This document shows, one piece after another, positions 1 through 11,794 of a stretch of DNA of 64,000 nucleotides; positions within the stretch are counted from its first letter, which is position 1; every line of letters starts with the position of its first letter. The position numbers were made by a program, and so were the translations under genes. This DNA comes from Triangularia verruculosa (lineage: Eukaryota; Ascomycota; Sordariomycetes; Sordariales; Podosporaceae). The notes beneath the pieces were generated by a model that saw nothing but the letters and a program-made list of their open reading frames with translations, did no database searches and was not told where the DNA came from. The stretch spans positions 1 through 64,000 of the forward strand of contig MU864010.1 of NCBI GenBank assembly GCA_033296885.1. Direction: 5' to 3'.

Positions 1-43
1 CCCGCGGCCCCCCGCCCCGGCCCCCGCCCCCCCCCCCCCCCCG

Positions 44-103
<60 letters not shown>

Positions 104-112
104 CGGGGTCCA
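1..112. repeat. C homopolymer tract at window edge
   Basis: Almost every base is C, broken only by a few G, with one run of many tens of C. No coding or RNA signal is present. It is either a true mononucleotide tract or a sequencing or assembly artefact at a contig edge; the sequence alone cannot decide. It is not the fungal telomere repeat TTAGGG. Confidence 0.9.
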
Positions 113-3100
113 CCCGAAGCGAGCAGCAACAGGGCAGCAGAGAGGGAACAGCAGCAACAGAAAAAACCAGAGCTGGACGGGAGTCGCAGACTTCTTGCGA
201 CGGCCTGAGCTGCCGCTGTCGCAAATGCGATGCCGATTCGGGGGCACCGGCGGCAGACAGCACCGGGCTCCGGAAAGCCAAACAACCGCCGGCACCAAGG
301 CAAGCCAGCAACAACCGCCGGGAACACGGGGGATGAAGTGAAAGTGGAGGCCGTACGGGCCAAGGTTTGACGTACTCGGAACTAAAAAAGCAGCTGAGAC
401 GGGGATGGCCGATACGTGATGCTGGAGCCGCGAGAATTTTTCGCGGTCAGCGCCTCTCGCTCGTCACCCAAACCTTGACAAGAGTCTATCACCACGCGGC
501 CCCGGCTCTGATCCAGACCTGCAGCAAGAGGCCTGGAAAATCACGAGACCCTGCGATAGGCTTTGGAAACGAATCGGCAAGCCGGGGGGGTGGATAGGGT
601 GGATGAGGGAAACAAAAGGGCAGGTCTTACCTCAGTCGGATGTCCACTGTCCAGTGGTGCTGTGCTGTGACTGAGCGCACGCCGCGAAAAGGAGCTGGTT
701 GCTTTTCAGCCGGACAAACCTTGGGTCCTGAAACGGACTAGCGCTACGGGGCCCTCCCGCCCTTTGTGGCCAATCGGCGTCTCGCATAAGGCGCGACACT
801 CAAAACAGTAGCCTGTGCACTGGGTTTCCGCCAGACCTGGAAGCCGCCCTGTTTTCCAACGGTACCTGTAGTGAGCTGTCCGTTGATATCACCAGTGGTT
901 GTGGTCGAACGCTAGGATTCCGATAGTATTGGATTGCCATTGTTTGCCCATGGCCAGGCGTCGCCTCCTTGAGCAGGTTTATCGATTTCGTGCCATGCCC
1001 GTGGTGAGATTGGGACTCGAAGGAATGCGAGCTTGACGAGAGTTTGAAAAGAGATCCTTTTATGTCCTGAGGGTGACTGATAATGGATGATGACCTTCCG
1101 GCAACGCCAATCGGTCCACAACCAACAAGGCCAAAGATGAGAAAGCTCTCCTTCAAATCGAATAAAAATCGTAGTCCTCAAGGGGCACCGGCGCCCAGAT
1201 TGGTGACTCGCTTGACCGCCAACAGACCGCCGCACAATCCCGCATTCCATGCTGCCCCGCCGGTAATCACCGCATGACCTGACAAGGCCCAGCAGTCGCC
1301 TCGGTGACTGCTTCTGCTGCAAATTCCAGCCTAGAGGTAAAGCAGAAACGCTCATTGCCGATTCCCTGCGGCTGGCTGTCGTGCTGTTCAACAAAGTAGA
1401 GTCGTTGAGCGGTCCCCCCGGGCTGGAGCGCAGTGGGTTGGGGTCGTGGAGGTGATCCTGGTCAGGTCGCCCACCCCCTTCTCTTGGTCCAGATTGACAG
1501 TGAACCCATCCTCCCGGTCGTCAATCGAGCGCTGGTCGCAGGCGGAAATTCTGTTCTTTCGGGCTCAGTTATTCGTACCTCCTCCTCCTGTTGGAACTGG
1601 TCGCCGAGGATGCTGTCGCTGTCATTTTGCCATTCCCATCAGCGACCGTTTGTACTAACAGCGCTGCTCGGGGCCGTTCTGGGGTAAAGGGACTTGAAGG
1701 GTGATAGCGGCGCCATGTTCAACTGGTGACAGAGCCAGCAACAATGTGGTGAAAGGATCCAAACGATGGAAAAGACAGAAAAAAAGGGCCAAAATGAGTC
1801 AGGAAGAGAAGCAGGGAAAGGAAACGAAGGGGGTGGTGGGCAGTTGGCCATTTTATTGTCGGTTGCCCTTCAGCACCAAAGTCACTTTTACAGCCAGGCA
1901 CTAAAAATTCTCCGACCAGCAGACCATTTGACAGGGCATCGAGCACCTCCACCGGCCCAGCCAAACTCAAATGCTTTGGTACCTCCGTCCTTTTTCCATC
2001 TTCTTGTGTTTCCGTGGTCAGGCATGGATCTCCTCGTCTACTCGTCGCTCACTCGCTCACTGTTCTCCAAGCGCTGGTGTTCCCTATTCTCCTCCCTCTT
2101 TGACGGCGGATCCAGCCTTCAAGATAGCCGCTAGCTGATCAGCATACCAGGAGAGGGCACCCTCGACCACCGCCAGTAAGGTATTCAGAGAACCATAGAT
2201 TGTGCTCCATGCCCGCGTTGTTCCTCATCCAGCCAGGCGGTACGCCGAGATTTTGACTCGTCAGGCCGGTCTTTTTTGGCTCTTTCTTAGTTCCTGGTGG
2301 CTTTTCCCTTCCCTGTCCCCTCCCATCCGCTTCTGTCGACACGCGACCACCGAGAAGCCTTTGATGAAATGGGACGTCGTTTCTCATTGGGTCTCGGCTG
2401 CTTGTTTCGTCAATTTTCCAGACCCCTGCTTCACGATAAGCTGGACATGGACATGCAAGGCCTGGTTCCTCTCCTCGGGGAGGATGCATTCCATTGGTGA
2501 CATCCGCCTTTGAACTACACGTCAAATCCCACGTCGGCACTTCGTTCCTGAAACCCCTCAAAATATGTGATTGCCCGCCTTGCTTCTCTCTGCCACTTGT
2601 CGGGCCAAGGATGGAATTGCCACTTTGTCATCGGCAGTGGGTACGGATACCTGCTGTTGTTGAAGAGATGATTAAAATGCCAACTTTGCCCCACCGTCTA
2701 GATGTCAACATGATGCACAACTTCGCCCTGACAAGCCGTTAAATGCAGTAAAAGATTGAATGAGGGTATTAGAGGAGCAAGATAACATGCTCCTATTCGG
2801 TGGCTCGTTGCGGCCCGGGCCGATGATGTCGGGCTGAGCTTCGGGAACCCCACCCGGGGTGCCAAGGCCGGCTTTCCGGGTGTGAGTTACTGACCATACC
2901 TACACCAAAAACATGGCATCTCGAAATTGAGCTCGTGCGGATGATGCAAAAAGGCAAAATCATTCATCTGGCAGGGCAAGCAAGTGTCCATGTTCTTGGC
3001 CTTCCCAAGGGGCCCCTCAGGGTGGGCAAGTCGCGTGTCGCGTGCGCTGGGTCTAGTTTGGCAGGGGGTTGGCATGTCCTGTAATTTTCGATCCAGGCAG

Positions 3101-3184
3101 CCTCAACTTGGTCCTTCATCAGTCCCAGCGAAATCAAGTTGTCTCTTGTTTGGACCTGTCCGGTCACTGTCTTCCAGTCCCGAA
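113..3184. other. Gene-poor region upstream of the EVE gene
   Basis: About 3 kb without a supported gene. Short frames occur on both strands (for example around 800-1394 minus and 1766-2134 plus), but they overlap each other, have no recognisable domain, and have no intron or start context that builds a longer product. Pyrimidine-rich stretches are common. Long 5' untranslated or regulatory DNA is possible. Confidence 0.5.
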
Positions 3185-4186
3185 ATGCCGAAAAGAAAGT
3201 CGACCCATGCAGAGGAGCCGGCTGCAGCGGCGGCCGCTGAGCCACGCCGGCGCTCGATGCGTCTGCAGAAGACGGAGGACGTGCCAGGACCTGCCGCCGT
3301 CTCATCTAAGACGGGCAAGCAATCGGTGAAAAAGGAGAAGACTTCAGCTTCTGATTCAAAGGTAAGTCTGTTTCGGTGTTGGTGACAGCCTGATCTCTAC
3401 TCACCGAACACACAGGATGAACCAGCAGCCAAGAAATCACGGTCATTAAAGGACATGCCAGAAACTGTAGCAAAGAAGCCCTCACCACCAGCCAAAAAGA
3501 CCGCCAAGAAGAACTACTGGCTTCTGAAGGCCGAACCCGATACTCGGTATGAGAATGGCATTGATGTCAAGTTCTCGATTGACGACCTGGCTTCCAGAAC
3601 GGAGCCAGAGCCATGGGACGGTACGCTACTTCTTGTTCCTGATCACCTGGCTTGTGATACTGACGTGCAATCAGGGATCCGCAACTACGCGGCCCGCAAC
3701 AACCTCCGGGCCATGAAGAAGGGCGACTTGGCCTTCTTTTATCACTCCAACTGCAAGGAGCCCGGCATCGTTGGGACGATGGAGATTGTGCAAGAGCACT
3801 CGCCTGATTGTGAGCCTGTTCATCACGTTTTCAAAACCCTCTTATACTGACATACGGCAGTGTCGGCACATGATCCCAAAGCACCATACTACGACCCCAA
3901 GTCCAGCGCATCTGACCCCAGGTGGAGCGTTGTCCACGTCAAATTCAACCGCAAGTTTCCTGTGCCCATCACTCTCAGAGAGCTCAAAGAGTTCGGAGCC
4001 GCCGGGAAGCCACTGCAGAACATGCAGATGATCAAGCAGTCGAGATTGAGCGTGAGCAAGGTCAGCGCCGCCGAGTGGGAGTTTCTGTTGGGCGTTGTTC
4101 AGGACAAGGCAATCAAGGAGTACGAGGCACGACCTCCAGTTTGCACGGGTTATTCTGGCACACCGGATGATGACGGGGATCTATAA
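3185..4186 (+). CDS. EVE-domain (thymocyte nuclear protein 1-like) protein
   Basis: Four exons: 3185-3361, 3416-3620, 3675-3809 and 3861-4186, giving 280 residues. Introns are 51-54 nt with GTAAGT, GTACGC and GTGAGC donors. The first 75 or so residues are basic, Ala/Lys-rich and probably disordered (starting MPKRKSTHAEE), typical of a nuclear tail. From about residue 80 the EVE fold follows: NYWLLKAEPDTR, then WDGIRNYAARNNLRAMKKGD, FFYHSNCKEPGIVG, and the C-terminal DPKAPYYDPKS and VKFNRKF blocks. EVE domains are PUA-like and are thought to bind modified bases in nucleic acid; the fungal role is not established. The start has a purine at -3 and no competing in-frame ATG. It converges with the neighbouring UTP6 gene only 32 bp away. 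Confidence 0.92.
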
Positions 4187-4218
4187 GTGTAAAGTTTCAT
4201 TATGCTATCATCAGGGTA

Positions 4219-5518
4219 TCAATTCGCAACCTGCTGCTCCAACGACCCCTTTGTGTGCTGCAACACCATCTTAATGCCCTCATCCAATCCCTCAACAACC
4301 AAAACACCCTCGATCCAGGTCGTAATCTTTTTAACTAGCGCCTTCTTGTCTTTTGTCTCTCCTAGCCCCTGCTTCAGCCTGGCGAGCACTTCTCTGAGTG
4401 CCTTGGGGAAGCCCACACCCAGCACGTCAACACCCACAACCGGCTGTCTGATCCAGCAGCTGACAGTGCAAGCATGCCCGGGATACATCTCCTGCATGGC
4501 ACCCAGCACATGTCCAACAATCCTTTCTTGGCACGACAGGCCCCCAAAGTGCGCAAACATGTCGAAGAACATCTCCGCCGCCCTGGCTCCAAAGAACTGC
4601 TGCTTCCTTGCTATGTCGAAAATAGCCATCGGTATCGCCCCACTCAACGCAGGACTCTGCTCGATCTTCCTCGTCTCCTCCTCCGTCATGACCTTCTTTT
4701 TCTTCTTTCCGTCCGCTCCCTCGGCATCGGGATCAGGAAGCATCATCTCCCCGTCCATTTCTTCGTCGCTATCCTCGTCGTCAAACTCAATCATATCCCC
4801 CTCTTGCAACGTCTCGGTATCCTTGATCGCCTCCACCGGGTTGACGCCCTTCCTGACGCCCTTCCCGGCCTTCTTCGCCTCGATCTTCTGGAGCCATTCC
4901 ATTTCGCATCTGGCATATTCCACCCAGAGGTTTGGTTCTGTCGTGCAGAACCGGCACCCTCTCAAGAAATGCGCGCGGGCCCTCTCCATGTCGCCTGCCT
5001 TGGCGGCTCTGCGGCCGGCTAGAGTCCAGAGGGAGGGTTCGGATGGGTGTAGGCGGAGGGCGCGGGTGGCGATGCGATTCCAACGTTTTGTCGCCTTGAC
5101 GTTGGCGGCAAAATCGAGGTAGGCGAACCAGAGCTCGAGAGAGCCGGGGTGTTTGTTGACGGCGCGCTCAAAGATGTTGAAGGTGCGGGCTTGGGATGCG
5201 TGGGAGGACGAGGAGCGGATCTTGAGGCGGGCGCAGCGTTTGGCGCGGAGGCGGTCGAGGGAGGTTTCCCAGGAGATGTAGTTGAGGAAGTCGGTTGGTT
5301 TGGTTCCCGGAGAGAGAACGAGGTGCTCAAAGTCGGAACGTTTTGTTACCAGAGAACGGATTTCATCCTAGAAATACCCAAGAAAAGTTAGGCATTGTGT
5401 GCTGCAAGTCAAGCAAGCCGAGACGTACCTTGGTGAAGATCTCTTTCTCCTCAAACTCGCGGAGCTCGGGAGCTGCCCGCTCGAGATAGAAGCGGGCTTT
5501 TTCTGCGGCGCCACCCAT
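4219..5518 (-). CDS. UTP6: U3 snoRNA-associated protein Utp6
   Basis: Two exons on the minus strand: 5518-5429 and 5367-4219, giving 412 residues. The N-terminus AAEKARFYLERAAPELREFE and the following FTKDEIRSLVTKRSDFEH are the Utp6 signature. HAT-type helical repeats follow (RTFNIFERAVNKHPGSLELW, then LWTLAGRRAAKAGDMERARA). Utp6 is a subunit of the UTP-B part of the SSU processome, acting in the nucleolus on 18S pre-rRNA. An acidic linker (about residues 190-215) precedes the last third. Length is close to the yeast protein (about 440). The single intron of 61 nt sits right after IFTK, with a GTACGT donor. Confidence 0.93.
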
Positions 5519-6021
5519 TATGAAGTTGCGATCTGGAAATGGCGACTCAATGGCAATGGTGGATGGATTGCGCAAAGCTGACCAGGGCATGCGCCGGAGT
5601 TGAACTTTTTAGTGGGGCTCCCTTCACCTTGGATTCCCTCGCTCACCGAGCCCTACGCAAAAAGAAAACGGTTTTGTGGCTCACCGTGGCTGCCAAGGGC
5701 AGTGGCAGCCGGGTCAACGGCTTGGCGCGTGTGGATTTCTCTGGATCGGATCGCGCCGAGGATTCTGGCGCTCTTGGTGTTGTCTCGATCTTGCCCCGAG
5801 TCTCTCGATGCACGGCATTTCTTCTGTCGGTTCCAGGTTCTTCCCCGTCCTCGACTCTCGTAATCCGTCCGTCTTTTGCAGAATCTGCTGCCCACGGCGA
5901 TGTTTCCCAGCGCTTGACCCGATCAAACTCCAACACAAGCCCTGTCTTTTCTTATCGGATCTTGGATCTTGCCCTGGCCTGAGCTTCAACCCTCGCTTGG
6001 AACCCCGCGCGCGTCTACAAA
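5519..6021. other. Divergent promoter region UTP6/CWH43
   Basis: About 500 bp between two diverging housekeeping genes. Pyrimidine-rich on the plus strand towards CWH43 (CTCTCG and TCTTCC blocks). No TATA box or gene seen; overlapping short frames are not supported. Confidence 0.6.
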
Positions 6022-9000
6022 ATGGCGTCGTCGTCGTCCCGCTACAAGGACAAGGACGCCGGCGTCGTCCTCTCTTTTAACGGCCAGTGGGTGAGCTGGT
6101 CGCACACTGTCGCTGCCTCTTGTGTGTAACACCCTGATTCACCTTGCGCACCTTGTCGGTTCTCTTGCTGACCTCCCCGGCTCCTCCGGATCCAGTGGCT
6201 TTTCTCAGCGCCCTTGTCATTGGGTCCTGTCTTCACTACCACAAGATTGTCCAGAATGAATGGTACGGCTACCCGCAAGAATGGTTTCCTTCGGTGTCGG
6301 CCACCATTGGCGACCGTTATCCTGAGCGGTCCATCTTCATGTTGTTTATCGCCATTACCTCTGGTATGTTGCCTGTGCGCCCTCTCTCCCCGGGTGGGCC
6401 GGTATGGGTCGCTGATGTCTTCAGGTCCCCGTTTTGCTCTCGTCGGACTATGGTATCTCTTGACCGCGAAACCCGGCCGAACGCTCCCCAAATTGATCGG
6501 GTGGTCCGGCGTCATCCGAACTCTGACATGCGGCGGGTGGACCTACATCACCTCCACCGACGACCATGACTGGCACGATATCTTGATGATCTCCTACATT
6601 GTCTTCACCATTCCGTGGACGACGGGTTGCATTGCGCTCAGCCCCCCGAATGCGAAGGCCATCAAGTACAGAAAGTACATTGCGAGCGCCTTCTTCGGCA
6701 CCCTGGTGCCGCTGGTGTACTTTTTTATCCAGCACAAGGTGCACCGTGTTGCCGGAGGTAGGTCTTGTCCAGCTAGAACTAAATTCCTTGGCGCTAACTT
6801 GCCTAGCCTACACCATCTACGCTTTCTTCGAATGGGCGTTGATTGTCCTTGATGTCTCCTTTGACGCCGTGACTGCTCTGGACTTTGACTCGTTCGAGAT
6901 CACGATCAGGGACGTGAAGGGCGCGAGCAAGGGGTACGTCCAATGGCTCCCAAGATAGCCCCCTGCCTGGAACGAAACTGCGGGTGAGGGGCTTGTACAA
7001 TATCCAAGATCAGATGGGTTGTCGAAAGTCAGGTTCTAAAACAGTTAGCAGTGTCAACAAGTCTTCCGTGCCAACTGCTGTGCTTGAAAAGGAGTAAGCT
7101 TACCTCGCCTGTTGCTTGGCATCAAGCGTGAGCTAATACGATCATAGGAAGGAACAGGCTACCGGCGGTGTCTACTCTGCCGGGTTCCGCTTTGGAGAGT
7201 TCCTTGACATTGCAGCCGATGTCTACCATGGCGTAAGTGCTGCTGCCTCATGAGGTCCTACATTGGCATGGTCTAACAGATACCAGTTCGTGTTTTGGTC
7301 CATCTTGACCAGCTTGGGTGTTGTCATTTGGTGTAAGTGCCCCAGGCCAATCTCTCCTGCATCAAATCTGACACGTCGATAGACTTCCCCCTCTGGCACA
7401 TGGGAATTTCTGGCTATGAGGCCCTCGTGATGACGACAATTTCTCCCTTCCTCCTCGGTATCAAGCCACTACGCTTCTTCATTGTTAGCAACCAGCGCAT
7501 TGCGCACCTTCTCTCCTTGTCCGGCCTTCTCGCCTACTTGGTCAAGGACCCGGTTTATCGGCTCTTCACCGTCGGCTTCGGTGTCGTAATGGGCTGCCTC
7601 AGCTGGCCCGCGACCTGGTATTCCGACTCCGTGCAGCCCGCCAGACTCGAGGCTCGCATTCTCGCCTGGACGATTGGCCTCCTCATGTCGTCGGTGGCCA
7701 AGTTTGCCTGGCATACCAACAATCCCATCTGGCCCATCATGCATGCCGAGAACGGTGGCTGGAACGGGACCGGTCTTTTTCTTGCCATTCTTGCGGCTTT
7801 GAGGTTCACTCGTCATGGCCCCCGTCAGGGTAACAACACGACCGAGAAGAAGAGCGGGTCGGCGGTGCTGTCTGCCATCGGCATTGGTAGTTTGTTCTTC
7901 GGTCTCCACTCTCTCCTGTCTGATACCAGCACCATGATTCTTTGGGTTTGGGACGGCTATCCGATCAGGGGCCCAGTTTCCAATGTTCACGGTTGGTACA
8001 CCATTGCCGCCATGACCGCTGGTGTTCTCATCGGCCTCCTTCGCCCTGGCCTTGCCACCAGCTGGACTGCCTACGGGTTGGGCTGTGTCGCCGCCGCCTA
8101 CCTCACTCTCTACGGGCAATGGCGCGGCTACTACGGTGGCCTGGCTCTGGCCACCTACCTCATGGCTGTCGCCGTTCCCCTGATTGGCAACGCTGCCAAA
8201 AAGAGCCCTGCTGCCACGTTTGGACTTGGCTTCCTCATCTACAACTTTCTCGTCCTCTTCCACGTCTGGGTTGTCGCCTATGCCTTTGTGCCTGGCGGCC
8301 CACTGGTTCGGGAGCACACCGACTGGCTCATGATTACCATGATGCTGTGCCTTGGCGTCGGTCTTTTCGACCTCATCTCTCAGCAGGCCAAGGACAACAA
8401 GAAGAAGCTTGGCGTCCGTCGCCCTGCAAACACTCACCACAGGAAGTACCACTTTGGCGTCCTCGGTGTCCTCAACCTCCTGTTCCTGTCGGCCAACTTC
8501 CTTCGCTTCCCGACCAACGACTACAAGCCCTACCATGCCAAGGACCGTCTCTTCACGGCCGGTATTTGGACCATCCACTTCTCTCTCGACAACGACATGT
8601 GGTCCTCGGAATATCGCATGCGCGATCTCATCAAGGAGTTGGAGGTGGATGTCATTGGCTTGCTGGAGTCTGACTTGCAGCGTATTATCATGGGCAACCG
8701 TGACACGACGCAGTTCCTGGCAGAGGACCTTGGTATGTACGTCGACTACGGCCCGGGTCCCAACAAGCACACTTGGGGTGCGGCCCTCCTGTCCAAGTTC
8801 CCCATTGTCAACTCGACCCATCACCTCCTTCCCAGTCCCGTCGGCGAGTTGGCTCCTGCCATCCACGCGACCCTTGACGTGTACGGAACCCTGGTCGACG
8901 TCTTTGTCTTCCACTCCGGTCAGGAAGAAGACCCCGAGGACCGTCGCCTGCAGTCCGAGTATCTGTCCAAGCTCATGGGCAGCACCAACCGCCCCAGCGT

Positions 9001-9385
9001 TCTCCTCTCCTACCTCGTCACCGAGCCCCTGGAGGGTAACTACAACACCTACGTGTCTGAGGTGAGCGGCATGCATGATGTGGACAAGACCGACTGGGAC
9101 CGTTGGTGCGAGTACATCTTGTTCAAGGGTCTCCGCAGAACCGGCTATGCCCGTGTGAGCAGGAGCACCATTACCGACACCGAGTTGCAGGTGGCCAAGT
9201 TTGTTGTTCCCGACTCGGAAGAGGACAGCAAGTTTGTCTGGGGCGTCTCAGAACATGTGAGAGATAGAAGAGTGGAAGAGCACGAGGTGCCCGAGGGATG
9301 GAGGTTTCCCGAGATGTTCAAAGGACAAGGAGTCAGGGGGCATCAGTATCATGTGTTTGATGAACCGAGATACTATAACTTTTAA
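6022..9385 (+). CDS. CWH43: GPI-anchor lipid remodelling protein Cwh43
   Basis: Eight exons by my reading: 6022-6121, 6196-6363, 6425-6757, 6807-6933, 7052-7093, 7148-7232, 7287-7332 and 7383-9385, giving 967 residues (yeast Cwh43 is about 950). The N-terminal third is the Frag1/DRAM/Sfk1-type membrane domain, with the block NEWYGYPQEWFPSVSATIGD. More membrane helices follow, with YFPLWHMGISGYEA. From about residue 690 there is an endonuclease/exonuclease/phosphatase-like domain (DVIGLLESDLQRI, then GPGPNKHTWGAALLSKFPIV). Family knowledge: the protein exchanges the diacylglycerol-type lipid of GPI anchors for ceramide in the ER and supports wall integrity. The 42-nt exon 5 is the least certain part; it uses the acceptor TTAGCAG and restores frame through VLEKEKEQATGG. 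Confidence 0.94.
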
Positions 9386-10077
9386 TTGGTAATTATGAAT
9401 GTGCTGATTGAGAGGAAACAAGAGGGGTGAGATTTAATGTGGAACATGAAATTGGGAATAGGGATTGGGAAAGGAGGTCTTGGTTGGTATACCCAGGGTA
9501 TGGATTGGCGCGGGTGAGATGACGGGCTCTGAGAGATTGCAGCGTGGGGGATGGTGTCGGTTTGGTTTCCTTGCTTCTATCCATGTTTGATTAGTGTATT
9601 TATTCTGAGTGGTGTGGTTGGCTTGTAACAACAGGATTTGAGAGTTGAGTCTGAGTGTGATGGGATTCTTGAAAGGCGCATCACGTCGAAGGGGGATCGG
9701 CAGGATGACAGCATAGACTTGAAGCGCATCTCGCTTTTCCATCCTACAGTAGACCATCTGTCTGAAGCATGGCAGATTGTTTGGTTGAGATTTAAGCTTG
9801 GTTTGTGCTTAGGTTGCACCGTGGCTGAAAGACCATGTCGATCACGGACGGTTTACACCTTCAACGGGGCGGGAAGGCGGCTGCGGCCCTTGCCGATGTT
9901 GATAGCGGAGAGATCTGCAGACTTAGGTACTGGAAGCATACAACTACACGCGGTCATGCAAGTCATGACGACGAATCCTACCCTCACCAATATGCTCGGA
10001 CTCGGACTAGGAACACGACACCAGTTGGAAGGAACTCTGATACAGAAGAGACATATACCATGATACATGATAAAAAA
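9386..10077. other. Convergent intergenic region
   Basis: About 690 bp between the 3' ends of CWH43 and the methyltransferase gene. No coding, RNA or repeat signal recognised; short frames on both strands lack support. Confidence 0.6.
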
Positions 10078-11229
10078 TCAATGACGCCTCTCGGCGATCT
10101 GAAAAACAACCGACCCATCCCCCGTCTCCCTCCACCCTTTCACTCCAAACTTCCCCTGCGTCTCCCTCGCTCTGGCGAATTGCTCCCTGGTGTACTTGAT
10201 GCAGCTGTTTGTCAATACGTAATTCTTGCCCTTCCCTCCCGGGATTGGCAAAGAGACCAGCGTCGTAGCAACGGCCACCTCCCCGACGTCTGAGAGTTGG
10301 AGTGGGACGAGCTGGAAGATGTATTCATAGCCATCTTCTGCGCTGCTGTTCGGGCTGGATCGTGGAGAGAGGTCAAAGTTCCTGTCAAACTTCTTGCCGA
10401 CAAGAGAAGAAAACTTGAGCATCTCGGGGTGGTGATAAAATTCCTCGACGAGTTTCGAGTCGGTGATGCTGGCGGTGCTGGCGGTGCTGACGTCGCTGTC
10501 GCTCTCGCTGTCTGAGGCGTCCGAGGACGGGGCAGACGATGGCAAGACTTGCATTTCTGACAGCAAGAGATCTCCAGGACGAGTGAGGCGGGAGAGCATA
10601 GGACCCAGGCGGGAGGGAAGGTCGTTTCCTTCTTGAAATCCGAGGTTGGTCATCACCGTGATGACCTCACTCTCTTTGTCGGAGTTGGGCAGAGGCGGCA
10701 GGTCATCGGCCGAGGTCTTGTAAAAGTCCGCAACGAGATAGGCGAATCTGTCAGGGCCGATGATGGGCTCGAGCGCGGCGCGCATGGTGAGTTCGGACTC
10801 GGGGTTGATGTCAATTCCGACGTATTGGCTGAGGTGAACGCCAGAGTTGATCAGGTGTGTGATGATGACGCTTGATTTGAAGGGCTCGGGGCCGAGCTCG
10901 ACGTAGCGGACTTTGCGACCCTGGGCAAGATTGGCGAGCTCGTCTGTTGCGCTGAGGAGGGCAGAGCGGAACGAGTGGCCGCCGTTGTCGGGGTTGCTGG
11001 TGCAGAGGTTCTTGTCCAGGAGGGCGCCTTTGTTGAGTTCAGCCATGGTGCCGAAAATTGCCGCCAGGCTCTCGCCTTCTTCATCTTGAGACTGGTCGGT
11101 TTTGATACCGTCGGGACAGTATTTGTCAGAGTTGTCGAGGACAATGATTTGCTCAGGTGGGATCTGGCTGTGCTGCGAGATAGACTCGGCGACGAGCGCG
11201 TTGAAAGGGGGGAGGGTGGTGGCTGCCAT
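10078..11229 (-). CDS. Histidine-specific-type SAM methyltransferase (EgtD/EasF-like fold)
   Basis: Single exon, 383 residues from the ATG at 11229, which has the strong context CACCATGG on its own strand. In-frame ATGs at 11301 and 11295 could add 22-24 residues but have weaker context. The domain resembles PF10017: GGHSFRSALLSATDELA, then the SAM motif VRYVELGPEPFKSS, VGIDINPESEL, VMTNLGFQEGNDL and RPGDLLLSEMQ. This fold is shared by EgtD (histidine trimethylation) and fungal N-methyltransferases such as EasF; the substrate here is unknown. A Ser/Asp-rich insert lies near the last third. It lacks the sulfoxide-synthase half found in fungal Egt1, so it is not the ergothioneine fusion enzyme. 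It diverges from the MFS gene at 11795, which is compatible with co-regulation. Confidence 0.85.
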   Translation of the reverse strand: MAATTLPPFNALVAESISQHSQIPPEQIIVLDNSDKYCPDGIKTDQSQDEEGESLAAIFGTMAELNKGALLDKNLCTSNPDNGGHSFRSALLSATDELANLAQGRKVRYVELGPEPFKSSVIITHLINSGVHLSQYVGIDINPESELTMRAALEPIIGPDRFAYLVADFYKTSADDLPPLPNSDKESEVITVMTNLGFQEGNDLPSRLGPMLSRLTRPGDLLLSEMQVLPSSAPSSDASDSESDSDVSTASTASITDSKLVEEFYHHPEMLKFSSLVGKKFDRNFDLSPRSSPNSSAEDGYEYIFQLVPLQLSDVGEVAVATTLVSLPIPGGKGKNYVLTNSCIKYTREQFARARETQGKFGVKGWRETGDGSVVFQIAERRH

Positions 11230-11794
11230 GGTGTTGAATGGTGAGGTTTTGAGGTGTTGAAGAGGACTGCCTAGGTAGTGAATTGATGGAGACATATTCA
11301 TCGTGATAATCTCGAGGTTAAATACTCGACCTATATCAACCCGGCTCGGAGCGTCTCTGATTGGTGCTATTCTCAACTACGGGCGTACAGAAAGAGATCT
11401 CGATGAGATATGGTGGATCGTCGTGATCGACATCGTCAACGGCCGCGGCCTGGCTCATAGAGCGTGGTGAACCTGACCTACTGTTACCTTCAAAACATGC
11501 GGCCTTTCGGGGTTCCTTGAAAAAGGAGAAGGTGAGCTCTAAACACGCATACTCCTTCGTTCATCATCTCAATAATCACTGGTAGCATTCCGCCGAGCGG
11601 TCTTCGCATTCGATGCTCTCTCCAGCCGACGTTGTATCGGTTTGACCAATGACGCAATCGATCGAGGTATTGTTTGTCAACCTAGGTACTGCTCGCGAGG
11701 TTCAATATCCAACTTTACAGACTCAGTTCCTACGCTGTTCACCAACATCGCTACCAATCAGACACCCCATCTCCCTCCGACTGCGGCCGGCACC
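11230..11794. other. Divergent promoter region methyltransferase/MFS
   Basis: About 565 bp between diverging start codons. The frame of the MFS gene stays open upstream to 11642 but begins there with a non-ATG codon, so those bases are treated as 5' UTR. No clear TATA box or operator palindrome found. Confidence 0.55.

Noticed and set aside
800..1394. Overlapping frames on the minus strand at the left end
   Set aside because: Two frames cover the same bases, neither has a domain or plausible start, and the region reads as non-coding.
7469..9076. Long 535-codon open frame antisense to CWH43
   Set aside because: It mirrors the GC-rich third positions of the CWH43 exon, has biased shadow composition, no domain, and the plus frame is a clear family member.
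10078..11229. Ergothioneine synthase Egt1
   Set aside because: Only the methyltransferase half is present; the iron-dependent sulfoxide-synthase domain of fungal Egt1 is absent.
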